64,000 bases of DNA from Salminus brasiliensis (GCF_030463535.1 NC_132879.1:47186094-47250093); one strand, 5' to 3'. Positions 1 through 12,639 are shown, counted from the stretch's first letter. The notes: generated by a model not told the origin, from the letters alone. A program made the numbers and translations.

Positions 1-1727
1 CAACCCCTTTTTTACACCTGTGTTGAGACCCTGTAATAGGATTAACTGAGTGTGGGGGGGAGGGGGGGTGCTGAGAAAAAGAGCAACAGAGCAGCAATCA
101 GAAGTCTTAAACTGCAGTGGCTGTGTCCTGGTCACAAGCTGCTCTGCCATAGCCTAGCAAAACATTAGAGTAATGTCTCCACCTGGTGGAGGATATGTGA
201 CTTACAGGACAGCATGATTGTCTCAATGAAAGACAATTCTACACAAAAATGTAGAATAACCAGGTTTAATAAAATTATCAAAGTGACAAAGTAGTTTCTC
301 CTTTTTCTTCAGCTGGTGTGCATCATTCATTTTGCTGCAAAAGAGTAAGAACATTGATTAAATAAATGCATGAACTGTAAGCAGTAATAAAAAAAATAAC
401 AGAGAAACAACTTGTTATTAAGTGCACCCTAAAATAAATGAACCTGTTATGGGATTGTAGATTAACATGAAAGTAGGTGATCTGGAGCGAAATGTTGGAC
501 TTGTTAATATTTCACCTCAGTTCAGTCAATCTGTAAGCTGTTACAAACTTCATATGTAAAGAGAATTACACAATTCGTTTATCAGTCCTTCATAATTTCA
601 AGATTACGATGTAAACAGTAGTTTGGCGTGAAATGCTCTGTTCCAGACAAACTTAGCAATGGAAGTGACATACCGCAACTATAAACGCTGCCTCTTTATT
701 GAAAGAAAATCCGGGCTGACCAAAGAAAGAGCTGTAAAAGGGGCCTATTTCAAAGTCAGAAAATATTACGTAACAGTCTTGATTCATTAGAGTTGAACAC
801 ATTGCTAAGTAAGCCAGGCCTCAATACCCCGGCTCTGCAAGTGGGCTGATTTGGGAAGAGGGAGTCTGAAGCTATGCATCAGATAGCGAAGGCCGTGGAA
901 GAAAGCAGGTATCAGTGCTAGGATAAATGCTAAAATTCTAGCCGACCGGTTTACCACTTCTTCAGGTAGCTAACAGCACACAGTACAGTGCTAAAAACAA
1001 GGTTATGCTAGGTCATGCTATGCAGGGTGGCTTAATGTCTAGCATGTTTGCCTCTCACCACTGGGTTCATGGGTTTAACAGCCTACCTGGGTGGAGTTTC
1101 CATATTCTCCCTGCATCCGTGTGGGTTGCCTCTGGGTATCCCCGTTTCCACACACAGTCCAAAAACATGGAGATCAGGTGTCTAAAAGTCTAATACTGGG
1201 CTATTTTATTGTGAACCAGGGTGTTTTTTTTTTTAACCTGGTGTGTGTGTGAATGAGTGTGTTTGTATGTGTGTAAATGCGTGTATGTCTGTATGCCCAG
1301 ATATGGATTGGCAATGTGTCCTGGGTGAACCCCCCAGCACTCAATGCAGTCCTCCAGATGGACGGTTGTATCCGACTGAGTGTACACCACGCACAATTGG
1401 CGGCAGCTCCTTGCTAGTGTGTGTTGGTTGAGTGTTGATTGTGTAGCGTGAAAAGATTTTTAGGCCGCAATTCTCACAGATATTATATAACGATACCTAA
1501 GATATAGTGGTTTTGGATGTCAGATGTCTGGTTCCTGTCACCAACACTGTGAACAACTGTGACTCAGTAGGTTTCTCCAGAACAGAGCAGACCAAACTAC
1601 CGTGAATAATGGTAAAACTGTGGAAAGCCTTAGTGGACTATGGCATGTATTAGCAAAGCTAAAAAAGACAGACCTAAAGCCTTTGAAAGACAAAGGCCAA
1701 CCCATCACATCCATCACAGGCACACCA
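1..1727. other. svopl 3' flank and possible 3' UTR
   Basis: No coding exon is visible here. On the minus strand, the stretch directly downstream of the svopl stop codon (1728) should begin with its 3' UTR. Minus-strand AATAAA hexamers read as TTTATT on the given strand at 1205-1210 and 695-700, so the UTR could end near either; the sequence does not decide between them. Positions 1045-1400 hold an old retroelement-like repeat, listed separately. The short open frames here have no recognisable protein features. Confidence 0.4.
1045..1400 (+). repeat. Degenerate non-LTR retroelement-like repeat
   Basis: The stretch carries words typical of a very common fish LINE/SINE 3' region: a 'gggttcatgggttt' box, 'ggagtttccatattctccctg', 'cagtccaaaaacatgg', a GT-rich 'gtgtgtgaatgagtgtg' stretch, then 'gattggcaatgtgtcctggg'. 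A second degenerate copy in the same orientation lies at 39845-40105. It is split by a T-run near 1220. Family assignment (L2-like tail or tRNA-SINE) is by recollection of the pattern only. Confidence 0.55.
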
Positions 1728-4700
1728 CTAAGAGAAATAGTTTACCAGTAAAGCCCGTCCTCTGGTCTCAATGGGTAACAGGACAGTCCCGACAGCACAC
1801 AAGCAACATGCCACAGAAAATGGACACAAGGCTAGCAGCACAGACTTGGACATTAAAACCTGAGACAAACACAAACACACAACAGAGCAATTACTCACAA
1901 TTACTATTACAATTACTTTCAAGGTGGCCAATTCAAACTTACTGAGCTTTGCAACAGTACCTGGGCTATAAAAGGTGCAATCATCCCCCCGATTCGACTG
2001 AATGATGTGCAGAAGCCCATTCCTATAGAGCGCACTGATGTAGGGTAGACCTGGAACAACATGCCAGAGCAACTCAACATACATCTCAGCAATTTTTCCT
2101 TATATTACTGTAACTTACACAACTTCACACCCTCAGAAAACTGGCAAAAGTCCAAGAACTTAACACTCCAGATTATTGACTCTAAATGAAATTGCAGTCT
2201 GCTGTGGCTCACCTCTGCAGTGTAAATATAAACCACATTAAAATTCATTGAGACCAGTGAGCGAAGAAGGAAGAGCAGCACAGTGAAACCAAACCTGCAA
2301 GAGAAAAAAAAAAATCACAGCAATACAACAGTGTAACAGAAGAGGGCAGTATAGAGTGGGGCTATATTGTCTGTAACAGCAGTGTAATATTATGACAGGG
2401 CCACATTTCTATGATCTTAAACAGTCAAACATTTTGACTAAATGTTGAAGAACAGTTAATCTAGGAAACACAGGTCTGATATGATTCCTTTATTGAATAG
2501 TTTAGGGGGGAAAAATCAGTCATACACAACACCCACCAATCAAAATTACCCTGCATAGCTAAGAGCGGTAATAGCAGCCGTTGTGAAGCCTGAACTGTGT
2601 CCTTTTGTTCAGTTTTACAGACAACATTAAGTCACACAATGTCAGAAACCAATTACGGAGGTCTATCTGAGATCAGAGATGAGTAGCATGGTGGCTTGGA
2701 GCTCTAGGCTATTGATGTGGGTTTGATACCCGGGCTCGGCAAGCTGTTGGGCCCTCGAGCAAGGCCCTTCACCCTCTCTGGTCACTAGGTTCAGGGAGGT
2801 GCATTTACCGTCACGGTCTGTGTTTTCACACGTGGGTGGGTGGGTGCGTGGGTGGGTGGGTGCGTGGGTGGGTGGGTGCGTGGGTGGGTGGGTGGGTGGG
2901 GTCACTGCACGGATGGGTTTAAAGGCAACACAATGAATATGGTGAATATGGTTGTCTTGTCTTGAGATCAGTTTATAAAGCCCTGGTCTACTGGTTGTAA
3001 ATATCTAAATCTCAGATTAACTAAATTTAGTCCGGCCCAACTTAAATCCAACAGAAGAAACAACAAAAGAAATGGTAAGAAAAATCTAACAGATTTTTTT
3101 TTATTAAATTAATCACAACAACTATGTATAATAGAATCATAAAAATGAGTAGACAGGGGCTTTGTAGCACATTGAGATAGCTAAGTGTTTGCAGAATGCT
3201 AACTTATGGGGAAATAGTGTAAAATATTTACATTAAAATATCACTTTAAATGTGCCCCAGACTAGAAACCTATATTTGTCTTGGCACAGTTGAATAAATC
3301 GGAGTTCAGTTCATGGAGTTGGCACAGACAGGATAGCAGCGCTATCTGGTGAGACTTAAAAACGATAGATGTTAGAAGATATTATATGCAATGAAATTAT
3401 CATTAAAAGAAAACCATGGTTTCATTTTAAGTCCAAATCGTAGGGTTATAAATTGGGAGTGTAAAACCTAATTTCTTTGGCACAACTAAAGCCAGACCAA
3501 TTCTATACAGATGACAAAGACAAAGACAAAGAATGCATTCTATGGCATCTTTATGGACAGTTGAATTCCAGCTGCATTGTGATACTAATCATCATGTTAT
3601 ACATATACACTATATGTACAACTGTTTGTGGACACCCCTTTTAAATAAATGCATTCAGGTACTTTAAGGTGTCTAGTCTCTGTAGAGAAGCATTGACAAT
3701 AGAATATGACTCTCTGGAGCAGATCAACATGAACATATTGGCACCATGCCTAATGCCAGTAGAACTGTTCTTTTAGGATGAGTTGTGGAATTGGAAATGA
3801 GGTGGGGGGTGGTGATCATCTAACATACTGACCTCACTAACGGTCTTTCTAACAGTTTTATCTGACAGCAATGCTCCATAATCTAGCAGAAAGACTTCCC
3901 TGGATAGTGGAGACAGTTACTCAAACAAAAGCAGGATAAGCTCATTTTTAATACTCTTGATTTGGGAAGAAACAAGGAATAAGCAGATGTCCCAATATTT
4001 TTGTCTATATAGTGCAGCTTAGTATGCTAAATAATGTATTTGGTAAATCACAGGGTGCGTGTACTTACATGGTAGTGCAGACATTAACCAGCATGAAGAA
4101 TATGGCGGAGAAAACAAGCAGAATGACCATGCTGCACTTCCGGCCCACCACGTTCAGCAAGCCGATGTTCAGAGGGATCACTGCAGAGAAAACACAACAG
4201 AAATCACCAATTCAACACAAAAATGTAACGAAGCACTGTAATGAAACAACCCCCTCCCCCCTGCCTCCGCACATCTTAGTGTTTACTCTGCACACCCCCT
4301 ATGACTAAGAAGGGCATTATCAGATATGCAAAATATCAAAATATATATATTGCTCTAGATTCCATGTTGATATGGGACATTTCCAGAGGCGTAGCTATGG
4401 GTGGGGTAAGGAGTTGCAAATGGTCATTTAAAGGTGGGTAATATAGCACATATGTAGTGCAGCTAATTGTAGAAGTGTTGGTGAGGTCAGGATGAGACTG
4501 AGTGACGCACCATTACTCCAGAGAATAGAGTTTCACTGCTCCACAGCTCAGTGCTGGGGGGCTTTATACCCTTCTAGCCCACGCCTGCTGTTAGGCATGG
4601 TGTCAGTAGGTTCATGTTTGTCTGCTACAGAAAATGTCCTATTCTATTGGCAGTAGTTGTCCACATTTGGAAGGTAAAAAAGGAACTGAAAAAAAAAAAA

Positions 4701-7700
4701 CATCCTGCATAGAAAAGGAGAATGGGAACTCACATGCCACCTCTCCCAGGCAGCTGATGAGGAGGGTCTGGTAGTCTGCCATGTTGAAGGGGATGCAGTA
4801 GCACAGCGCCTCTGCCTGGTTGTGTTTGATGTTGTGCTCTGCATCAGCATCCGTCACACACAGCAGGTTCTTCTCCAGCAGCTCTGAACTGCTCAGCACT
4901 GAGCCATAATAGGAGAAGGAGGCCACAAACCTGCAGAGAGACAGCCAGGGGTAAAGAAGTGAGAGTGATGCTGGTGGAGGCTATGCTGTTGCACTGACTG
5001 GAGATCGATTCAGCCAGTCTTTCAATAATGTAACAGTAGTGCTGTGTAATTGACTGGAGGTCAACTCAGCTAGTCTTTTAAGGAGTGCAGTATTTTTACA
5101 GAAGTTCTATGCTTTGTCTGCAGGGAAAGGTTTTTACACCTCTAAAGTTCTGTCCTAGAAGTTGGAGCATGTTCTGTTTTTACCATCCCAAATACACTCA
5201 ATGATCTGGAGGTCTGGGGTAGTCTATTGTACTGGGAACAGTAGCAGCTTTACCATGAGTACCACAGCAGCAGAGACGTTCTCCTGAAGGTTGGGCTGAT
5301 TAGGGTGGCCGCGTTTCCTCTCTCTTCCTGGAAACACACAACACAGCCAAATACAATCCACTGGATATATATGAGTTTCCGAGTGCATGTGTGTGCCTGT
5401 GTCTGTGCACGCATATAAAAGAGCTTACACACCACTATAGGTTCCCGTAGCTCCCCATCTGGCAAACTGGCTCCATTCATATTAGCGATCCATTTCAATG
5501 TGGCAACAGCACCTTCTACGTTACCCGCTGAGACCTGGAACCTCGCTGATTCAGGTATGAACTAAAAGAAAATATAAAAAGAAAAAAAAAACATCAAATG
5601 ACAACTTCGGCTTATAATTATTGATCGATTATCTACTCCTTAGCATGGTTTGGCAGCTAAAGTGTATAAAGCTAAAGCGAGAGTCCTAAAAAAGGGGACA
5701 TGATTAGAAGGCCACAAAAATAGCTCAGTGAGACTTTTTTTTTTAAAACACTGTGCTCAGGAAGCCATATAGTATAATTAAAAGATCCTTCCCTCTCTCT
5801 CTCTACTCAAAGTCTGACCTGCTTCCTTCTGGTCGATGCCAGGGAAGAGCCAAGATGAAAATCCAGTACACAGTGATGAAAAGCCCAGCAAGGCTGCTGA
5901 CCCCAATACACTCATACCAGCGCAAAACACACTACCATGCCACTACCTGCGTCAGTGCTGTGCTGAGAATAGTCCACTATACCCAATAATGCACTGGGCA
6001 TGTGTCCCCTTCTAATTAATGCATTCAGATACTTTAAGTTGCACCCACTGCTGACACAGATGTGCAAATACACATGCACATGCACACACATGTGCATACA
6101 AAGCCCCCAGCATTGAGCTGTGGAGCAGTGGAATGGTGTTCTCTGAAATTATGGTACTCCATCCATACTTTGGGATGAGTTGGGGAGTAATGCACAGATT
6201 AACTGTGCATTAGGCTTTTCTAACACTATTGTGTTGTATGTTTGATTTGGTAGCGAGGCTGTGTGAGGCCAAACTCCCCCATAAATAAAAATGCCACCAC
6301 CAACACTAGGAGGGTGAAGACTAGCACATGTCTCCTCCAACACATGTGAAGCCAGCCACTGCCTCTTTTCGAACTGCTGCTGTATGCAGCAGCGCTAGGT
6401 GGCCAGCACACTTGGAGGAAAGAGTGGCTCCACAGATGCCTGTGATGACCAACAACACACTAGGAGTGACGTGGGGAGTAAGTGCCATCAACACAACCCA
6501 AAAAGAGCAAAGCCAATTGCGCTCTCTCTAACTCGGACTGCTGATGGCATGATCCTAAGCTCATAGCGGTCTACTCGACCACTCAGAGCACCCCAAAAAC
6601 AACTTAAATTATGCAAATTATTTAATGTTGCTTATTAATACAATTTAATCTAGCCTATAATATCTGTCAGTGTGGGTTCACCTGGAACAGTCCAAGGAGT
6701 ATGAGGCTAGGGATGACGGAGAACCGAATCATCCACCGCCAGCCCAGTGTGGGCACCACGGTCATGCCCAGAATGATGATGAGTAACGATCCGACCATCC
6801 AGAAGATCTATCAACAGTTAAGAAAGAGCAATGGGTCAACACAAGCAGAATAACAGCATTATTCCACCACAGAATAAGACCACTATTATATCAGTCCACT
6901 GACTCCTCACTCACAGAGGCAAGAGGCAGCAGGAATGCTCGGTGTTTGGCGGGAATGAACTCAGTCTTCAGCACAAACCTTGAAGACAGAGATTAGATGA
7001 ATCATAGCCTGCTTTAGACATCAATGACACATCAAGACACACAGTTCTTGCCTGTTTGAGGTCGGTGAAAGACAGTGAAAAACAAGTGTGTAGATAGAAA
7101 TGATTTCATAATAGGTTCATTTGTGCCTGAGTGTGTACGTGTGTGTACCCTTGCGATGTGGCTGCTACTCCACAGCCCACCATGCTGCGCAGGAAAATAA
7201 ACCAGCCGTAGGACGGCGCGAATGACGTGAGCATAGAGAAATACGCTGCCCACACAAAGCCTCCAAACACCACCTGCATGCACATGCAAACAAACACCCA
7301 CAAACAAGACACATGCAGCATAAATGACTGGACACAAACTCCAGCATCAACTAGCATCTTTGAAAATGGATTAATGCTGTTAATACAGTGGCATGCAAAC
7401 ATTTGGGCACCTTTACTCAAAATGTCTGTTACTGTGAACATGGGTGCCTTATTTGGGCCTGTGACAGGAGCCCTAAAAATTTAGTAATCAGATATTTTGG
7501 CAAAATTGTTAGAGTTGTGGGGCCCAAAATCCCTGGCAGCGCCCCTGACTGTGAATATTTCAGTGAGTAGAAGATAAAAAATCTCCAAAACTCATGAAGT
7601 TAAAGATGACACATTCTTTTCAACATTTAAAATTAAGATAACAAATAAGATTATAGTAGTATCTGTTTGGTACAACTTAAAGTGAAAAAGAAAAGGAGAA

Positions 7701-10700
7701 CCAAGCAAATGTATGACCACCCCAACAGATTTGAGCTCTCCGATAACTTTTTACCAAGGTCTCTAGTTTGTTAGGGCTGATGTGTGTTTACAACTGTTGT
7801 TAAGAAAGGCCAGGTGATGCAAATACTTAAGGCTTTATAAACTCCTCTCAAACCTTGTAGCAGCAATCTCAAATCCTCTACGCAGCTGGCTTACACATTT
7901 TGGAACTTTTGGAACAACTAATTGATTCCCACAAAGTAGGAGAAGCTATAAGACGATAGCAAACCGTTTTCAGGTAGCGGTTTCCCCAGTTCCAAATGCA
8001 CTGAAGAAATGGCATGGTCAAGTTGATTGACTTGGGAGACCAAGAGAACTTTCTGAGACAACTGACTATGATTGCGAAAAATGATCACATATGGAGTTGT
8101 GTTGCACGGTTACACCTGCACAAATATGACCTTCATAAATTAGTCAGTAGAAGAACATATTTCACTGGTAGAGAATGGATTCTGGAAGCAAACATGACTT
8201 TGTCATTCTGCTTCTACAGCAGAATAATGATCCTAAACACACCTCAAAATGCACAGTGGAGTACCTCAAGAGGCGCAAACTGAAGGTTTTGCCATGTCCC
8301 TCAAAGTCTGACCTAAAAGAGCCGTGCATCCAAGACAGCACAATACCTAGAAGCACAGAGCTTCCTTTGCACAAGTGTGCAGAAATCCCCCAAACAAAAA
8401 CTGAAACACTTTGGCTGGTTACAAAAAGCATGTACAAGCTGCGACAGTGGACAAATGAGGTATTACTAGGTATGGACCATGTAGGGTACCCAAACTTTTG
8501 CATGCCACTGTATATTCAAAGAAAATAGCTGTTTCATACTAACAGGCCATTCATGCTTAACTAACTAAATAAAGAGCGGTAAAGAACAGTGTTGATGGAC
8601 AGAGTTGATGAAGGCGTTAATGTGACTGACCTTCCAGCGGCCGTATTTGTCTGCCACATATCCACACAGCACCCCGCATACCATGAAGCCAAGGAACACC
8701 ATCTAAATACACCCACCCATACACACACACACAAATTCACAAACATATTCAATAAAACATGAAACAGTATCCAGGTGTAAACTGCCTGTAAAGTGTTTAT
8801 TATAGACTATGTCTACAGTATACATGAGTGCAAAAGCATGCTGATCTCTGATTGGTTTAAAAAAAAATCTCACCGTGGAGACCAGGGCCACTTGCCAATC
8901 CTCCAGACGCCACTCACATCGAATCTCAGGAGAAACCACAGCCAACAACATGATCTCCATCGCCTCTACAATCTGTATCCCACACACATGCGTGAGCGTA
9001 CACACACAGTAAACTAACAGCAAGTGTTCTATGAAGTGCACAGGATGACTGAAACAACAGACAATATTTCAGTGGAGAGAGAACACACACGAGCACAAGG
9101 TAAAGTAAACGTCTTACGTTAGCACTGCCCATTATAACAAAGAGTAGAATGTGAAAGCGGCCAAAGCCGATGCTTTCCACCGCCTCCTCCACACTGTAGC
9201 ACTTCTGATCTGAGAGAACAGAAAGGGGCAAAGCAGAAGTCACGGGGTCAGAGGATGCTGATCAGAAAAACACACACAGGACAAATCTGCACAAAGCCTT
9301 TTCACTTCTTATAATTCACTTGAATTACTATATACAATTTGCACACTTAATTACATTGTGAATAAAAATAGACACGACATAGACAAAAATACTACACTAC
9401 AGGTGACAAGACTGGATGCAAGCCTAGATCTCACGCTGTCTTTCTTAATCTGCGTTCTTGAGGACTTGTGAAACGTCAAAAAATGAGTACAGTTCCATTC
9501 AAAATGCCCGGATATGTTCTTGCTCCTCTTGTGTTATCGAGAATGCATTAGGAGGTGACTTGTGTGGACCTGGGACAGCCAAATATCCCAGAATGCATTT
9601 CGCCCCATGCTACCGCTTCAAGCGCAGAATGATCGTACATGTATGTCGTAAATGTATGTCCTCGTGTCCTCGTACTGCCAATGTTGTACTACTAGCCCAA
9701 AATACTATGCACTGTACTGTACTGTCCTAAACCTAGCAAACATTACTGAAAAAATGGGGACTTTTCTCACCATCATCCTGCCTCTGCTACACTGCTGTCA
9801 GTAAAAGTGGGCAAATTTTACACCCCAATTAATTAATATTCCGTTCAGTAGTAAGCTACAATAAAAATCTATAAATATTGTATCATTCTGAAGTACTCTA
9901 TGGTATTTATAGCTATTCCTAGCACCTAGTAGTAGTAGCATCTGAATAATGTATAAATGATAGAAAGACAAGAGAGAGACATTAGCACCTGTGCAATGGA
10001 GCAAGTGGAGAAGCTGCACTCTCACTTTTCCTAGATTGGGGGGCATGAGTGTCGCTGTAATGCAAAAAGCCTTGTATCTTATCTTCTATTTTATACTTTT
10101 TAATATAATGTCTTAAAAACACTTTTTTTCTTTATATGGTGTCCAAATTTCATGATGAATGGACCAATCACAATGCTCCAAAAATCAGGTATCCTCAGAG
10201 TCTCAGAGAGCATATTAGCCTCGCTCACTCTGGGTGGGTAGCATGGCCCTCCCTCTTCCCCAACACTAAGCGTGATGCTGGTCAGTGCAGGCCTCTGTTA
10301 GCTAATGTAACAGCATGGGCAGTTAATGCCATCCTCTCTGTGTGTTCAGCTGTCCAATGATGTTGCGTTAGCGTCAGTTAGAAAAGATGCAACTGACTTT
10401 CACGTGTCTCGGAGGAAGCACATGCTAGTCTTCACCCTCCCAGCACTGGTGGCATCGTTTCATAGGGGATGTCCTCACTACCGGGCAGGAATTGGTAAAA
10501 TTTGGAGGGTGAAAACTGAAAATTGGATTCAAATGTTTTAAAAAAGTGTCCATGATAAAGTAATACTAAATTACAGACTTGGCAGAATTGCTGGTGCACT
10601 TTCCAACTGTGCAGTGACACCTTCAACAATATACAGATACAGAAATATACAGAAGACAGGACAGGCCGCAAGACAGGCCAAAAAAACCCCCCAAAACTAT

Positions 10701-11297
10701 TCAACCAGACGGAAAAACAGACTGGGAGACTGACCACTAACCCATAGCCCCTTTTTGCACAGACCCCCAGTGCAAAGACACATATTACATGCATTGATGC
10801 AATACTTTGCCAGAATCGTGCATTCTTGTGTATTTTAAAATGATAATTCTCTCATTTCTATATAGTGATACATTAGTGAGGACAGCTATCTACGTTTTAC
10901 TCATTTACATTCAGCTACCAGCCTTTCTTTCTGCTTCATTATCTGTACTGTACTCTTTTTATTGTCAACTAAAAGAGAAGAAGATCTAATAACACACTGT
11001 AAGTATGCTGTTAATGCTGGACACACTACAGATTTGTCTGATACTTGTGAACTTCTCCGCAACTTCCTATTTTGACTTGAGGGTGGGTTACAGCTACCCC
11101 GTCCATCTCTAGTCGCGCTCACCTTGCCCACCGTTGGCTGTGCTCTGCGCTGCATGTCTCTTGCCCTGCTCGTGCTCGTTCTCTTGCGGCTGCTGCGGCT
11201 GCGGCTGCGGCGCCTCCTCCTCCACCTCCACCTCCTGCAGCTGAATGGCGTTCACCAGCTGAGTCTTCATAGAGCTCCTGCGCCCTCCCGCCATCAT
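1728..11297 (-). CDS. svopl: SVOP-like transporter (synaptic vesicle 2-related), MFS family
   Basis: Twelve-helix major facilitator superfamily protein of the SV2/SVOP group, an integral membrane transporter whose substrate is not established. Fourteen coding exons (minus strand): 11123-11297, 9118-9209, 8874-8972, 8631-8702, 7149-7273, 6915-6978, 6682-6807, 5433-5561, 5254-5327, 4734-4930, 4069-4180, 2213-2294, 1961-2050, 1728-1859. They sum to 1569 nt, 522 aa, with phase kept at each junction. Diagnostic segments: '[20 protein letters not shown]' (about 91-110), MFS motif A '[11 protein letters not shown]' (136-146), '[20 protein letters not shown]', 'FIPESARF' (252-259), the second-half motif 'NVVGRK', '[18 protein letters not shown]', and the C-terminal '[10 protein letters not shown]'. 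These match SVOPL better than SVOP, including the abrupt end after GRAL. The N-terminal 58 residues are acidic and Q/P-rich and poorly conserved. Start chosen: ATG-ATG at 11297/11294; the in-frame GTG upstream at 11306 is not a plausible start. Introns hold Tc1, hAT and MITE copies. Confidence 0.94.
2672..2800 (+). repeat. tRNA-derived SINE fragment
   Basis: A pol III promoter-like pair is visible: an A-box-like 'tagcatggtggcttgg' near 2684 and a B-box-like 'gtgggtttgatacc' near 2717. It is followed by the familiar fish SINE body 'ggctcggcaagctgttgggc' and 'gagcaaggcccttcaccctc'. It sits in an svopl intron. The 3' end runs into a GT-rich minisatellite at 2831. Confidence 0.75.
2831..2901 (+). 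repeat. (GTGG/GTGC)n minisatellite
   Basis: Tandem units of 'gtgggtgggtgggtgc' repeat about four times with little change. The G-runs of three are spaced so that a quadruplex is possible on this strand. It abuts the 3' end of a SINE in an svopl intron and probably grew from the SINE tail. Confidence 0.8.
3608..4014. mobile_element. Non-autonomous DNA transposon (Tc1/mariner-like MITE)
   Basis: Imperfect terminal inverted repeats: the left end begins 'cactatatgtacaactg' and the right end, read on the other strand, begins 'cactatatagacaaaaat'. Between them lies fish MITE sequence ('ataaatgcattcaggtactt', 'gactctctggagcagat', 'ttggcaccatgcctaatgcc') with no open frame. It lies in the svopl intron between the 4069-4180 and 2213-2294 exons and ends only about 55 bp from the 4069 donor. 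A partial copy of the same family is at 5998-6085. Confidence 0.7.
5998..6085. mobile_element. Fragment of the same MITE family as 3608-4014
   Basis: 'ccccttctaattaatgcatt', 'cagatactttaagttgcacc' and 'gctgacacagatgtgcaaat' align by eye with the interior of the 3608-4014 element near its left end. No termini are visible, so this is a truncated copy. It lies in an svopl intron. Confidence 0.55.
6300..6560 (+). repeat. Dispersed repeat, copy 1
   Basis: This stretch shares a series of words in the same order with 32215-32415: 'tgtctcctc', 'cttttcgaactgc' followed by 'atgcagca', 'gtgacgtggggagtaagtgcc' against 'gtgatgaggggagagagcgc', and 'gccaattgcgctctctctaactcgga' against the 'ccaattttgctctctcggactcc' block. 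It is probably a SINE or MITE family. No coding frame is recognisable. Confidence 0.6.
7386..8510 (+). mobile_element. Degenerate Tc1/mariner element
   Basis: Terminal inverted repeats are clear: the left end 'cagtggcatgcaaacatttg' and the right end (other strand) 'cagtggcatgcaaaagtttg', each flanked by the TA target dinucleotide (7384-7385 and 8511-8512). The interior (about 8010-8400) keeps broken transposase pieces, for example an 'REWILEA' segment and '[20 protein letters not shown]', the region around the second catalytic Asp, which is changed to Asn in this copy. Stops and frame shifts make it inactive. It also carries a 109-bp hAT-type insertion at 7439-7547. It lies in an svopl intron. 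Confidence 0.85.
7439..7547. mobile_element. hAT-type MITE nested in a Tc1 copy
   Basis: A 109-bp insert is flanked by a perfect 8-bp direct repeat 'actgtgaa' (7431-7438 and 7548-7555). Its ends are short imperfect inverted repeats ('catgggtgcc' on the left; 'caggggcgct' at the right end read on the other strand). The interior contains 'ttgtggggcccaaaatccct', a word I associate with fish hAT MITEs. An 8-bp target duplication is the hallmark of hAT insertion. Removing it would restore the Tc1 terminal region. Confidence 0.8.
10140..10480. repeat. Possible dispersed repeat, diverged
   Basis: 'cacgtgtctcggaggaagca', 'catgctagtcttcaccctcc' and 'cactggtggcatcg' recall the repeat at 6300-6560, but the match is short and partly in opposite order. 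It lies in the large first intron of svopl and contains no splice-bounded coding sequence. Recorded as a weak call. Confidence 0.3.
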
Positions 11298-11467
11298 CTC
11301 CCTCACTCACACTGCCCTCAGACGAAAACCTGACTGCAAACAGGAACAAGCAATACACCTTCCCGTGTGATTTGCGGCTGTGGCCCTTGTTCCTCCTCAG
11401 ACTACAGCCGAACACAGGACACACAGAACTCAGGTGTCATATTAGCACCAGAGCTATAATTAATTAA

Positions 11468-11502
<35 letters not shown>

Positions 11503-11880
11503 AGTCTATTACTTCCTTGAAAAAGCTTCATATAATCACAGGTGAACCTAAAGTGCTCACTGGACTGAGATCAGCTCTATCACTCCAGACTTTTACCACC
11601 AACCAAAACACTCCAAACACCAAAAGCGCTGATATGCAAACGATGCGTTCAGGAAACACCGGAGTCCAGTAAAAACCCACAGGGGCCACCCACCTTCTTC
11701 AAGGAGCTACGAAACAAGACAAGATTGTCTCTGGAAGTGTTCAAGAAAATCCCGCTTCAGCTTCATCTTCAGTCACCCATTTCTTTCAGGACCGAGCGCA
11801 ATGTACCTGCCGACAGGTAACTCGCGTCACTGGGCAGCAGGCGGAGGCTGGGCTGGGCTTTAAAGGGACATACATGGAGC
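11298..11880 (-). promoter_or_regulatory. svopl: svopl 5' leader and probable promoter
   Basis: Just upstream of the svopl ATG the minus strand shows a splice acceptor (pyrimidine-rich tract ending 'tttgcag' at about 11330), so the leader is probably spliced. A candidate donor 'CGGCAG|gtacat' lies near 11809-11814, within locally GC-rich sequence up to 11860, which would make the upstream exon non-coding. A 40-bp (AAAT)n run lies between them. No strong TATA box is visible. The exact transcription start cannot be read. Confidence 0.4.
11462..11505 (+). repeat. (AAAT)n microsatellite
   Basis: About ten uninterrupted TAAA units lie in the probable leader intron of svopl. Confidence 0.9.
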
Positions 11881-12639
11881 TTTTCATCGGGATCCAGTTA
11901 CTGTAGCTCATTGTGGGGCTGAATGCACAGGGCTGGGCTGAGCTGAGTTGTGGTGGTGAGGAATTAGATATCTACAGGTGGAGTGAAGCTGTAAAACAGG
12001 TTCCTTTAAGCCTGTCTGTCTTCGTCTGTCCAGCTTTTCCTCTCTGCTAACCGGAGTGTCTGGAACAGCATGCCGCAGGGCCCCTTACTAAAGAGGGCAT
12101 GGAGGGAGAGGTGGAGCACCTTCTTAAAAAAAATACACAGACCCCTCTAAACCCCCAGAATCTGGACAGGTAGCTAGCTAGTGGCTCTTGATAGCTTTAT
12201 TTTTTTTTTTTTTATCATTTATTAAGATGTTAGGAGATTTGTTAAATAGGTTATTTAATTGCATTTAATAGAGAAAGCACGGTGCGTTTTATTAGTTACT
12301 ATTAGTAACTATTAGCTATTAGCTTATCTTATGTGTAATAACCTGCCCGGCACCTCCTTCCCTAAAGGTTGTCTTTATTAGAAATAAAAGCTGAAGGCCT
12401 GTGTCACTGCCGCGTGTTTATTGTGGAGCTAGCAGATAGCTAGCTAGCCTGCCTGTTCCTCTGATGTATTACACCTCTGAGGCGTTAACTAGCCAGTCCT
12501 ACAGGGCTCTGCATTTTCTCTGTAGACCTACCGGGTGGTGTAAACCTGGGGTAAGGGCTAAAAAGTAAGTAAAAGCACTTTATTCATGCCGAATAAAATA
12601 TCAGATCCCTCACTTTTAATGGAAAGCATAAATAGTTTT
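11880..12639. other. Intergenic, nothing recognised
   Basis: No protein-like frame, splice-bounded exon or clear transposon end was found. The stretch holds T- and A-runs near 12125 and 12200 and a cluster of 'tagctagc' words (12170-12450). Confidence 0.4.

Noticed and set aside
2663-2905. 80-codon minus-strand frame starting with Thr/Pro/His repeats
   Set aside because: It is a translation of the GTGG minisatellite and a SINE body, with no supporting exon structure.
8014-8528. Possible host gene on the plus strand inside an svopl intron
   Set aside because: The peptide pieces, including the NNDPKHTS word, belong to a degraded Tc1 transposase bounded by inverted repeats and TA targets, not to a host gene.
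11306-11308. Upstream in-frame GTG as svopl start
   Set aside because: GTG starts are very rare in vertebrate nuclear genes, and two ATG codons lie immediately downstream (11297, 11294) in the same frame.
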